Assembly (NCBI GenBank): GCA_023437225.1
Contig: JAEZGS010000007.1
Coordinates: forward strand, 1 to 64,000
Length of the DNA: 64,000 nucleotides
From: Bacteroidota bacterium
GTDB lineage: Bacteria; Bacteroidota; Bacteroidia; Chitinophagales; Chitinophagaceae
Direction: 5' to 3'
Shown: piece by piece, positions 56,581 to 64,000 of the stretch
Numbering within the stretch: the stretch's first letter is position 1
Layout of the letters: each line of letters starts with the position of its first letter
Notes under the pieces: model-generated
What the model was told of the DNA's origin: nothing
The model's database searches: none
Seen by the model: the letters and a program-made list of their open reading frames with translations, nothing else
Made by a program: the position numbers and the translations under genes

Positions 56581-58989
56581 ATGCAGCAAGAAGAAATGAT
56601 CCCAAATTATATCAAATCATCCTTATCACTTGAGCCTTTATTCAAGGCCTGGAAGCGATCGCTTGACGAGGGCAGTGGCGGCTTATACCGCTATCTTTTG
56701 TCGCAGGTGGAACAACATCCGGAATTACGCGGTTCGCTGTCTATTGAAGCTTTCGATGCCAACAAAGGGCTTATTGATGAGATGATGAATACAGTCTTCC
56801 CACTAACGCTATCGGAAACTGAGGACGTATACGCAGTAACCTGTCCTTTTTCGGAAGAAGTTGTATACAGCTCAAAGGTGTTTAGAAATCTTTTTTTGAA
56901 AGAAGGAATGACAAAGCTCAAGCTACCGATCGAGAACGACCCGACGCTGGAGCAGAAAATAAGGGCTGTTGCCTGCCAGATCATTCTTTCGCAGCATTAT
57001 GGGATGAAGATTCCTGGTGAACTCAAACCTGTGTTTGCGTTTGCATCCGAAGATCCCGGGTTACATCGATACTTTGAATTTGAGATCAACAACACTCTTG
57101 TAGAAGCCGTATACATAGGTAAGGATAATGCAATGCCTTCAGCGCCTGAGATGGAAGCCAACAAGATCAGTGATCTTGTTGCGCACCCGGAATGGATGGA
57201 GTGGATACCACTCGATCGGTTCCGATTTGAAGGGATCACGATCATCCAGATAAAAGATGTTACAGAAAAAGCGGTGGTAAGTAATATCAAGAACATACTA
57301 TTGAACTTTCAATCATTCAACGATGCAAATGTTTACGAGTCGCTGCAGTCGCAAGTCGAAGACCTCGCGGGAGTGCCGGGGTTGAGCATTGGTATTACTC
57401 CCTTTTTCCGGATCAATCAGCGCCGCGTGTTGCCCAAGCTAAATGAAAAACAGAGTTTGTTGGTGAAGCCGGGACTTGAGACGCAGCGTGCTGAAATTGC
57501 GGATCGACTCGAGAAGATGTTTGGTCAAAGCAGTGAAACGTTTGTTGTTGAAGCCATTGCGGACGATCAGTTGATGCAGTATTCTTTCCTCTCACAGGTA
57601 AAAGAAGCGGGATATTGTTGCATTGCAATTTTTCCGCTAAAGACAAATGGACAATTAACCGGTATCCTTGAAGTGGCCAGTAAAAAAGAGGGCACTTTAC
57701 GCAATACGGTTCTTGGTAAGATAGAGGTTGTGTTACCGTTGTTTGAGCTGGCATTGCAAAAAATTTCAGACAACCTTGAAGCACAGGTCGACAAAGTTAT
57801 CAAAGAGCAATTCACTGCTATACAACCTTCCGTTGAATGGAGTTTCATCGATGCAACAATTGACTATTTAATGCGACAGCAAGACGACCCTGACGCCCGC
57901 ATGCGCTCAATTGTATTCGATAATGTGCATCCGATGTATGGAGCTATCGACATTCGGAATTCGTCGGTGGAACGAAACAATGCTATTCAGAAAGATCTGC
58001 TGGAACAACTGGAAAAGGTTTCCGCGATAGTGAAGGAAGCACGCAAAATCAAGTACTATCCCGCCCTTAAAGAAGCGGAGTATAAGATCAGGAAATTTAT
58101 TCATGCTGTTAAGAACATTGTTCTATCAGATGAGGAAATGTCGATCAATCGTTTCCTGAACCAGGACATTATTCAATTATTTCAATTTCTTCGAACGGCC
58201 TATCCGGAACTTCGTCAAAAGATCGGAGATTATTTTGCGGAAGTGAATTCTCCACTCGAAATGTTATACAAACACCGAAAACATTTTGATGAAAGTATAG
58301 CGCGCATTAATACGGCGGTGGCCAGGTTCATCGATGAAGAGCAGCAGAAAGCACAACAGATGTATCCGCATTATTTTGAAAGATTTGTCACTGACGGTGT
58401 GGATTTCAATATGTATGTTGGTCAATCGCTTTGCCCGGATTCGGAGTTTACACCCTTTTACTTGCGAAACCTTAAGTTATGGCAGCTATCGTTACTTGCC
58501 CGTGCGGCCCAGCTTGCTGACAAACTAGAAGAGCACCTGGATGTAAGGTTGAAGACAACCCAATTGATTCTTGCCCATGGGAATCCAATCTCCATCAGCT
58601 TCCGACATGCAGAAAGAAAGTTTGATGTAGACGGCGCTTACAACATCAGGTATGAGATCATAAAAAAGCGAATTGATAAGGTGCATATCAAAGAAACAAA
58701 TGAGCGTCTGACCAAGCCAGGCACTATTGCAATAGTGTATGCTCATCAGCAGGAAGCGCAGGAGTATCTCGAATTCATTGAATACTTCCATTCTGAAGGA
58801 TTGCTCGAAGCCGATGTTGAACGGTTCGATCTTGAAGAACTGCAGGGTGTCAGTGGATTAAAGGCCCTTCGTGTAGGTATTCAAAAACTGGCGCAACCTA
58901 AACAGGAAATGGAAGGCAACCAACAGGAAAGCGAAACGCCAGCAACAGAAACGCAAAACGGCAAACAACAAAGGGAACGTCAGAAATGA
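56581..58989 (+). CDS. Large GAF-domain-like cytoplasmic protein
   Basis: About 802 residues with no signal peptide or membrane helix. The central region (about residues 250-400; VPGLSIGITPFFRINQ and YCCIAIFPLKTNGQLTGILEVASKK) resembles a GAF domain, preceded by a helical N-domain and followed by a long helical region (about 400-680) with LMRQQDDPDARMRSIVFDNVHPMYGAIDIRNSS. It fits the GAF-domain proteins of about 800 residues found in Bacteroidota, with unknown ligand. Starts at 56557, 56581 and 56596 are all possible. The last 25 residues (KQEM..NGKQQRERQK) come from a purine repeat, and the end overlaps the convergent phosphoesterase gene by ten bases. Confidence 0.72.
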   Translation: MQQEEMIPNYIKSSLSLEPLFKAWKRSLDEGSGGLYRYLLSQVEQHPELRGSLSIEAFDANKGLIDEMMNTVFPLTLSETEDVYAVTCPFSEEVVYSSKVFRNLFLKEGMTKLKLPIENDPTLEQKIRAVACQIILSQHYGMKIPGELKPVFAFASEDPGLHRYFEFEINNTLVEAVYIGKDNAMPSAPEMEANKISDLVAHPEWMEWIPLDRFRFEGITIIQIKDVTEKAVVSNIKNILLNFQSFNDANVYESLQSQVEDLAGVPGLSIGITPFFRINQRRVLPKLNEKQSLLVKPGLETQRAEIADRLEKMFGQSSETFVVEAIADDQLMQYSFLSQVKEAGYCCIAIFPLKTNGQLTGILEVASKKEGTLRNTVLGKIEVVLPLFELALQKISDNLEAQVDKVIKEQFTAIQPSVEWSFIDATIDYLMRQQDDPDARMRSIVFDNVHPMYGAIDIRNSSVERNNAIQKDLLEQLEKVSAIVKEARKIKYYPALKEAEYKIRKFIHAVKNIVLSDEEMSINRFLNQDIIQLFQFLRTAYPELRQKIGDYFAEVNSPLEMLYKHRKHFDESIARINTAVARFIDEEQQKAQQMYPHYFERFVTDGVDFNMYVGQSLCPDSEFTPFYLRNLKLWQLSLLARAAQLADKLEEHLDVRLKTTQLILAHGNPISISFRHAERKFDVDGAYNIRYEIIKKRIDKVHIKETNERLTKPGTIAIVYAHQQEAQEYLEFIEYFHSEGLLEADVERFDLEELQGVSGLKALRVGIQKLAQPKQEMEGNQQESETPATETQNGKQQRERQK
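58905..58985 (+). repeat. Degenerate purine repeat inside GAF gene end
   Basis: AAACAGGAAATGGAAGGC-like and AACAGGAAAGCGAAACG-like units, more diverged than elsewhere in the window, encode the final residues of the GAF gene and run up to the convergent gene. Resembles the 44-51 kb unit types. Confidence 0.6.
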
Positions 58990-61900
58990 AATCCGAGACT
59001 TATTCCGGGCATTGCACCGTCCTTGGATTGAGCGTAGTATGCTGTTAATACAATCCTTTTCGCCGGAGCAAGCCAAAGTCCCGCACCGTATCCATTGTGC
59101 CACTGATTGGAATCTTCGCCTTCATACCATACTCTTCCGATATCATGGAATGCGAGTATTCCAAATGCACCTGGTAACAGGTACGTCCTGAATTCGCCGA
59201 TCTTGTATCGCACGTCAACATTATTATAGATCATCTTGTCACCTGCAAATCTGAACTTACGATAGCCACGAAGATTGTGTGTGCCGCTGAGATATTGAGC
59301 CTGGAAATATTCATAATCGCCCCACGTGAAGCCGGCCCCGAATCGTAATCCTATGACCAGTTTCGCAGGTGTATTTGAACTGATATAGATCGACATGTCG
59401 GTGTTAAGCCTTGTGTAAGTCCTGCTCGTAGAAGACAATCCAAAATTCGTTTCATACTGTGTGAGCCAGCGCACGCCGCGACTTGGAATGGCACGATCAT
59501 TACGATTGTCGATACTGATGATAGCCTTGGGTCCGAAGTAGGTTTTAGGATTTGCCAGCATCGCTGTATCGAGTCCTTCAAATCGACGATCCTGTGTAAT
59601 TCGGCCTTTATTATATTCCGTTTTGTAATGATAATATTGGTATGATGGTCCGTATGAGAAAGTAATGTCTGACGTAAGCTGGGTTCTCAACAACACATTT
59701 AATTCCGCGTGATCATAGCGCGTACGATAATAGTTTATGCTCTTGCCATCTGAGCGATCATATTCGGTTTCGTTTCCAAATCCAAAAAAGTTGATGGTAT
59801 TTCGTGGTAGCCGTAGCTGACCATTCACAAGCAGGTCCTGTTTACCTATAGCATCGATCAATTCAAGATTGTAGTTGAACATAAATGCTTTGGTGGCAAG
59901 TGCATGATGCGCAGATACCTGTTGCAATACCTTATACGGTTCCTTGCGGAAACCATGCGCACGGTGAGTCAGTGAAATGCCCAGGAATAAACCATCATCA
60001 CGATTGAATTCGGCGGACAATGAAGGATGTAAGATATCGTATGCAAAGGCACGACGGTTGTACCTGTTAACATAAGGAGAACTTGTTATCCGGTCACGCC
60101 ATTTACCAGTGCCCTCTACTACATTAGACTCTGGTGCGAAATCATATAAAACCGTTTTTGTTTTCGCAGCAGAGCTGTTATTGATTATGTGGTCCTTATC
60201 ACGACCCCCAATAACGCGAACGCGAATACTTCCACCATTTCCTTCAATGCGTATGCTGTCTTCGCCTCCCCGCGCATAAAGACGGATCTCTTTTGTTTCG
60301 CTATCAAGGAATTTGCGAGAATACAATTCCCTGCTGACCTCGCCTTCTTTGTTGATCTTGTAGATCTTTATGTCTACGTCTCCATTATCTAATCGATTTA
60401 CATGAAAGAACTCGCGCTTATCCGATGCGGGAATGTCTACTTCACGCGCAAGGGATTTGTAATATTCAACCATTTCATCCTTAAAATATTTGCGTCGTTC
60501 CTGGAGTGTTTTCACAATATCTTCTGCGGAGTATGGATATATTTCACGCGGTTGACGGGCAAGCGCAGCACGCATTACATCATCTGTAATTGCTGCCAGC
60601 ACGGTGTCTGCCATTGTTTGCCAATCGGCGCCTTCGAGCTGGTTTAAAAATGATCGATCAAAATATCGCGCATTGAAATTGAACGTTGTAATGTCACGAG
60701 CTTTGGCCCGAAAGCCCTGGAATTTTGGTATCCTGTAAGATTTGCTTACCTGTTTTGGAATGAATCCCATGTTCACAAAAAAAGCCTGATCGCGGTCGCG
60801 TGGTATGGGATAATACGTTCTTCTTTCACCTGTATCATTTGTTCCCCAGCGCCATTGGTCTTCATGACGATCGAAGTCCATGATGAACATATCCAACATG
60901 CGTGCTTTCAATACTGCATGTTGATCCACTTTGTTGTCATGATCGTCCTGCAATCTTTCAAGTATCTTTTCAGTGCTGCTGTTTTTTTCAAAACCGCCAG
61001 GTTCTCTTTCTTCGAATATCGCCAGACTGTTCTTGAACTGATCACGATAAAATCCCAGCCTTGGATCGTCTGGAATGTAGAAAAGACGCGGCTTTGCGCC
61101 AGGTATATTCAGCGCATCGGCAAACGTTGGTATTGACAAGGCGGCATATGGATAGGATGCTGATATTCCATCGACAACTGCATCCTTAACGAATGTCTGG
61201 CGAAATTCTTCCGGTATGGTGTTGTCAGGAAATTTACGAACACTTCGAAGCACATATTCATTGCCTTTACTGTCTTCTAACCGCAGCGATTTTGTTTGCA
61301 TACCTCCGCCGACCTTAGTCACTTTTAATCCGCCCAGTTCCTTACCAATATCGATTACTGGTACTTTGACAGGCGTTGTCCATTCCTCCCGGTAATTGCT
61401 CCCCAGCAACCAGCGTTTGAATTTGTTTGCTGTAAGAGTGCGATTTGCTACGGACATAACTGAGTCGGGAAAACTCTTCACTTCGTAGGTCCGTGGTTTA
61501 GGCATTGTGGTATCCAACGCGGGTAAGCCCATTGAAAAGATGGGTTTGCTAACAGTGTCTGTTTGCGTGGAGAAGAATTTGAAACGAACGCCGCCAGTTT
61601 TCAATACCTCCAACACACCGAAGCCGGTTTGCGTGGCACCGAATACCAGGTCCTCGCCTTTCGCCAGATCTGAGATCTTTGAACCGGCACCACTGACTAC
61701 ATAAAACTGTTTCTCTCGTTGAATGAATTGCAGGTTATGTTCATGTCCTGCAACGCGGATGCAATAAGGATGCTGATTCAAAATACTGTCGACTGCACGG
61801 CTAAAATCTTTATATATCGGATGACGATTGTCCTGGATGTTTCCAAACACTCCACGTGATAACGGATAAAGCGAGCCGAGTATGGGAAGGGGGATGTATA

Positions 61901-62666
61901 ATTTCGGATTCAATTCGGTCAGTGGAAAAATGTGTTGCTTGATGCTATAATATCCACCATGTCGGCCATAAGTAATGAACGGATGATGTGCAGCGAAAAC
62001 AAGTAGTTTGTCTTCATTTCGGGAAACTATGTCTTTCAATTCATCCAGCAAATCCTCTTCGGTCTGAATATCGCAACCGTATGTGATGCCCGACTTTTCA
62101 TATCGATGTAGCCACCACTGGCTATCGATTACAACGAGGGTAACTTTCGGAGACAATGATATTTCCTGAGGGCCGGGACACCCGTCAGATGGCACATACA
62201 CGATGTTTTGTTCGCCGAGTGAATTGACATAGCGGAACTGGTTCATCATCTGTTGGTAACCACCTGCACGGCCCTGCATCCAGTCGTGATTACCGGCCAT
62301 GATATAAGCAGTGGCTTCAGTACCTCGAACCAGATTGATCTGACTGTCCAGTATTGCCTTCTTTTCCTGGTAATTGGTCTCGTAGATGGACGGCAGCCCT
62401 TGTGGATAAATGTTGTCACCCAAATAAATGACACTAGTCTTTTTATCGAGTGGAAACAATTGGCGAATGAGATCCAGTTCAGGATGCTTTTCTCCCGCCA
62501 GTTTTCCTGCATCTCCGATCAATATTATTCTATTAACGACAGAGTCGGTAGAGGCAGGTTTTTTTTGTTTAGATCCATTATTATTTTGCGCGGAAAGCCT
62601 TTCATTTTGTACGAATGAAAAGAGTATGGATAGGGTCACCAGTGCTCTTGATAGAAAGCTCATCAT
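58980..62666 (-). CDS. Metallophosphoesterase fused to kinase-like region and Omp85-type barrel
   Basis: A 1228-residue exported protein. Residues 1-26 form a signal peptide. Residues about 45-340 are a calcineurin-like phosphatase: GDAG (Asp52), GDNIY (83-87), AGNHDW (124-129), AAHHPF (225-230), GHEHN (307-311). Residues about 440-670 carry motifs like an atypical kinase: Gly-rich GGGMQTKSLRL (453-463), VLRSVRK (472-478), DMFIMDFDRHEDQW (592-605), PIPRDRDQAFF (620-630). A beta-rich Gly/Asp stretch (799-828) precedes a barrel (about 870-1228) with LRGYRKFRF (1132-1140), the RGF-like Omp85 motif, and a terminal Phe. The phosphatase and barrel are well supported; the kinase reading is inference. 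Cotranscribed with the lipoprotein gene six bases upstream. Confidence 0.9.
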   Translation of the reverse strand: MMSFLSRALVTLSILFSFVQNERLSAQNNNGSKQKKPASTDSVVNRIILIGDAGKLAGEKHPELDLIRQLFPLDKKTSVIYLGDNIYPQGLPSIYETNYQEKKAILDSQINLVRGTEATAYIMAGNHDWMQGRAGGYQQMMNQFRYVNSLGEQNIVYVPSDGCPGPQEISLSPKVTLVVIDSQWWLHRYEKSGITYGCDIQTEEDLLDELKDIVSRNEDKLLVFAAHHPFITYGRHGGYYSIKQHIFPLTELNPKLYIPLPILGSLYPLSRGVFGNIQDNRHPIYKDFSRAVDSILNQHPYCIRVAGHEHNLQFIQREKQFYVVSGAGSKISDLAKGEDLVFGATQTGFGVLEVLKTGGVRFKFFSTQTDTVSKPIFSMGLPALDTTMPKPRTYEVKSFPDSVMSVANRTLTANKFKRWLLGSNYREEWTTPVKVPVIDIGKELGGLKVTKVGGGMQTKSLRLEDSKGNEYVLRSVRKFPDNTIPEEFRQTFVKDAVVDGISASYPYAALSIPTFADALNIPGAKPRLFYIPDDPRLGFYRDQFKNSLAIFEEREPGGFEKNSSTEKILERLQDDHDNKVDQHAVLKARMLDMFIMDFDRHEDQWRWGTNDTGERRTYYPIPRDRDQAFFVNMGFIPKQVSKSYRIPKFQGFRAKARDITTFNFNARYFDRSFLNQLEGADWQTMADTVLAAITDDVMRAALARQPREIYPYSAEDIVKTLQERRKYFKDEMVEYYKSLAREVDIPASDKREFFHVNRLDNGDVDIKIYKINKEGEVSRELYSRKFLDSETKEIRLYARGGEDSIRIEGNGGSIRVRVIGGRDKDHIINNSSAAKTKTVLYDFAPESNVVEGTGKWRDRITSSPYVNRYNRRAFAYDILHPSLSAEFNRDDGLFLGISLTHRAHGFRKEPYKVLQQVSAHHALATKAFMFNYNLELIDAIGKQDLLVNGQLRLPRNTINFFGFGNETEYDRSDGKSINYYRTRYDHAELNVLLRTQLTSDITFSYGPSYQYYHYKTEYNKGRITQDRRFEGLDTAMLANPKTYFGPKAIISIDNRNDRAIPSRGVRWLTQYETNFGLSSTSRTYTRLNTDMSIYISSNTPAKLVIGLRFGAGFTWGDYEYFQAQYLSGTHNLRGYRKFRFAGDKMIYNNVDVRYKIGEFRTYLLPGAFGILAFHDIGRVWYEGEDSNQWHNGYGAGLWLAPAKRIVLTAYYAQSKDGAMPGISLGFHF

Positions 62667-62672
62667 TGTATT

Positions 62673-63584
62673 TTATTTTGCTACGGAACCAGGCTGGTAA
62701 GGGAAAAGCAGCATGGTTGCCTTGCCCTGTAATCCTTCGTTTGATATATACATATCGCCGTTGGATGCAAAACTTATACCTTCTGGTTGTTGAAACTGAT
62801 CAGGATTCAGATCGTATGCGAACTCAACCTTTCCATCGGGAGTACATACCAAAATACATTTTCCGATTGATGCAAGTATGTAAAGTTTTCCTGTGATCGG
62901 ATGGATAGCGGCCGATGAAGGTTTGCACTGCGCCGAATAGTCTTTCAATTTAGTAAGCACCGAGCGCATAGGAATTTCAAAGAATGGCTCCGGGTCAAAC
63001 CGCCTGGTATGCAGATCGAAGCTGTAAGCAAAAATGGCATCATCTGCCAGTGCATGGTCTTTGGTAATAAGAATGATCTTATTAATGGAACTGTAATAAA
63101 CGATCGCTTCGAATTCAACTTTCTTTGCCAAGTCAAATTGATATTTTTTTGATGGCACAAGCTGACCGCTGGTGAGTTTCAGATTATGAAGCTGCCCTTC
63201 GTTTACAAGTACTTCGTGGAGATCGCCGTCCGCTTCAAGAATATAAAATGCTGAGTCCGTTTTGACGATGTCTTCATAGTCGCCTTCGTCAGAAAACGGG
63301 ATAGTTTGGATATTGCTGCTGTTCGGATGGAAGATAAACATATGACCATCCTCGTCATTGATACCTGCGAACATGTTGTTGGATAGCGGTGTTTGACCGG
63401 AAATTTCAAGTAATTCTCCATCCAGGACGAACACTTTTCTTTTGCTTTCATCATATCCAGGGATTGGCGGCTTGAACGATTTTCCTGAATCCGAATCGCA
63501 GCTATAGAGCAATGATCCGCTCATCAACAGGGAAAAAAATATTATTGTTCGGGTAATTGTAGACTGAAAATGAATCGCTGGCAT
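62673..63584 (-). CDS. SdiA-regulated-type beta-propeller lipoprotein
   Basis: A 303-residue lipoprotein with lipobox LYSC (Cys29). The mature part has propeller-like repeats and the phrases FEAIVYYSSINKIILITKD, PSSAAIHPITGKLYILAS and QPEGISFASNGDMYISNEG, the signature of SdiA-regulated (YjiK-like) NHL-type propeller proteins. No catalytic residue is known for the family. It ends six bases before the start of the phosphatase-barrel gene, so the two form an operon; a partnership at the outer membrane is an inference. Confidence 0.85.
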   Translation of the reverse strand: MPAIHFQSTITRTIIFFSLLMSGSLLYSCDSDSGKSFKPPIPGYDESKRKVFVLDGELLEISGQTPLSNNMFAGINDEDGHMFIFHPNSSNIQTIPFSDEGDYEDIVKTDSAFYILEADGDLHEVLVNEGQLHNLKLTSGQLVPSKKYQFDLAKKVEFEAIVYYSSINKIILITKDHALADDAIFAYSFDLHTRRFDPEPFFEIPMRSVLTKLKDYSAQCKPSSAAIHPITGKLYILASIGKCILVCTPDGKVEFAYDLNPDQFQQPEGISFASNGDMYISNEGLQGKATMLLFPYQPGSVAK

Positions 63585-63640
63585 GGATTTGTTGTAATTT
63601 ATTGTTGTAACACATAACCAGTTTCAAAGTTTATACCAGC

Positions 63641-64000
63641 ATGTTAACCGCAAACCAATCCGTCGTGGCTGATGCGCAGCACTATGTAAGGAATCTTTTT
63701 GCAGCAAAAAGTTTTAAAAATCTTGTCTATCACAATCTTGACCATACATTGGAGGTAGTGCATTATTGTGAGGAACTCGCGGCGGCGCATGGCCTGGATT
63801 CAATTGCAAAGGAAACACTACTCGTTGCTGCGTGGTTTCATGATACCGGCTACCTGAAAGTAGCGCCTCGCGATCATGAAGAGGAGAGCAAGCGCATCGC
63901 CCGGGAATTTTTGATAGGGAGAAATGCCACTGATGAATTTATTCATGATGTGGAAAATTGCATTGAAGCCACCAAGATGCCACAGGCGCCGACGAACCTG
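63641..64000 (+). CDS. HD-domain protein, N-terminal part (window end)
   Basis: The first 120 codons of a gene that continues past the window. From the ATG at 63641 the frame is open to 64000. The sequence has the HD-domain pattern: LVYHNLDHTLEVVHYCEEL (His31, His35) and LLVAAWFHDTGYLKV (His67-Asp68), then HEEESKRIAREFLIGRN and a segment ending in CIEATKMPQAPTNL. In Bacteroidota this N-terminal HD domain is often joined to a membrane DUF5706 region, the family to which Pycsar effector proteins belong; that part would lie outside the window. It is divergent from the propeller lipoprotein gene. Confidence 0.8.
   Translation, partial: MLTANQSVVADAQHYVRNLFAAKSFKNLVYHNLDHTLEVVHYCEELAAAHGLDSIAKETLLVAAWFHDTGYLKVAPRDHEEESKRIAREFLIGRNATDEFIHDVENCIEATKMPQAPTNL

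Overview
The window is chromosomal DNA of a Bacteroidota bacterium, most likely a Chitinophagaceae-type member (inference from gene content). Evidence: gliding-associated genes (gldH, gldA), BatD, a GH3/beta-lactamase fusion, an MBL/double-rhodanese protein, a metallophosphoesterase fused to an outer-membrane barrel, and several TAnnTTTG-type promoter boxes with weak or absent Shine-Dalgarno sequences. I see no transposase, prophage, CRISPR array, rRNA or tRNA gene. Coding density is high and most genes are housekeeping or envelope genes.

Layout. 1-5.9 kb: lipoprotein, Mn-type superoxide dismutase, DUF1080 protein, TadA deaminase, YdeI-like protein, dusB-aldehyde dehydrogenase pair. 5.9-9.9 kb: CPBP protease, cdsA and psd (phosphatidylethanolamine synthesis), YjjG nucleotidase, SDR. 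9.9-15.4 kb: BatD, a two-component system, gldH, yicC, a pseudouridine synthase with a hairpin leader. 15.6-25 kb: LpxD-like acyltransferase, exported and redox proteins, pheS, a degenerate arginase homologue, a PBP4-type peptidase, mutL. 25-33 kb: NagZ-like hydrolase fused to a serine hydrolase, korA without korB, a YetF-domain protein and partner, Nei-type glycosylase. 33-41 kb: phosphotransferase-RapZ fusion with a lipid A acyltransferase, persulfide dioxygenase-rhodanese with ArsR regulator, tsaB, a dehydrogenase-like pseudoenzyme, ridA, kbl. 41-45 kb: ECF sigma / anti-sigma / outer-membrane protein operon, YdcZ transporter, L,D-transpeptidase. 45-49 kb: acetyl-CoA synthetase divergent from an MFS metabolite transporter. 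49-57 kb: SulP transporter with beta-carbonic anhydrase, gldA, enolase, FtsB-like protein, endonuclease III. 57-64 kb: a GAF-type protein, a 1228-residue phosphatase/kinase-like/Omp85 fusion, an SdiA-regulated-type lipoprotein, and the first 120 codons of an HD-domain protein cut by the window end.

Two things stand out. First, short purine-rich tandem repeats of a few unit types sit directly behind stop codons at about ten places, always purine-rich on the sense strand of the gene they follow; between convergent genes the two arms form large inverted repeats, and at several genes the repeat has become the protein C-terminus. Second, the 1228-residue protein appears to combine a calcineurin-like phosphatase, an unannotated middle region with motifs resembling an atypical kinase, and an Omp85-type barrel, in an operon with a predicted beta-propeller lipoprotein.
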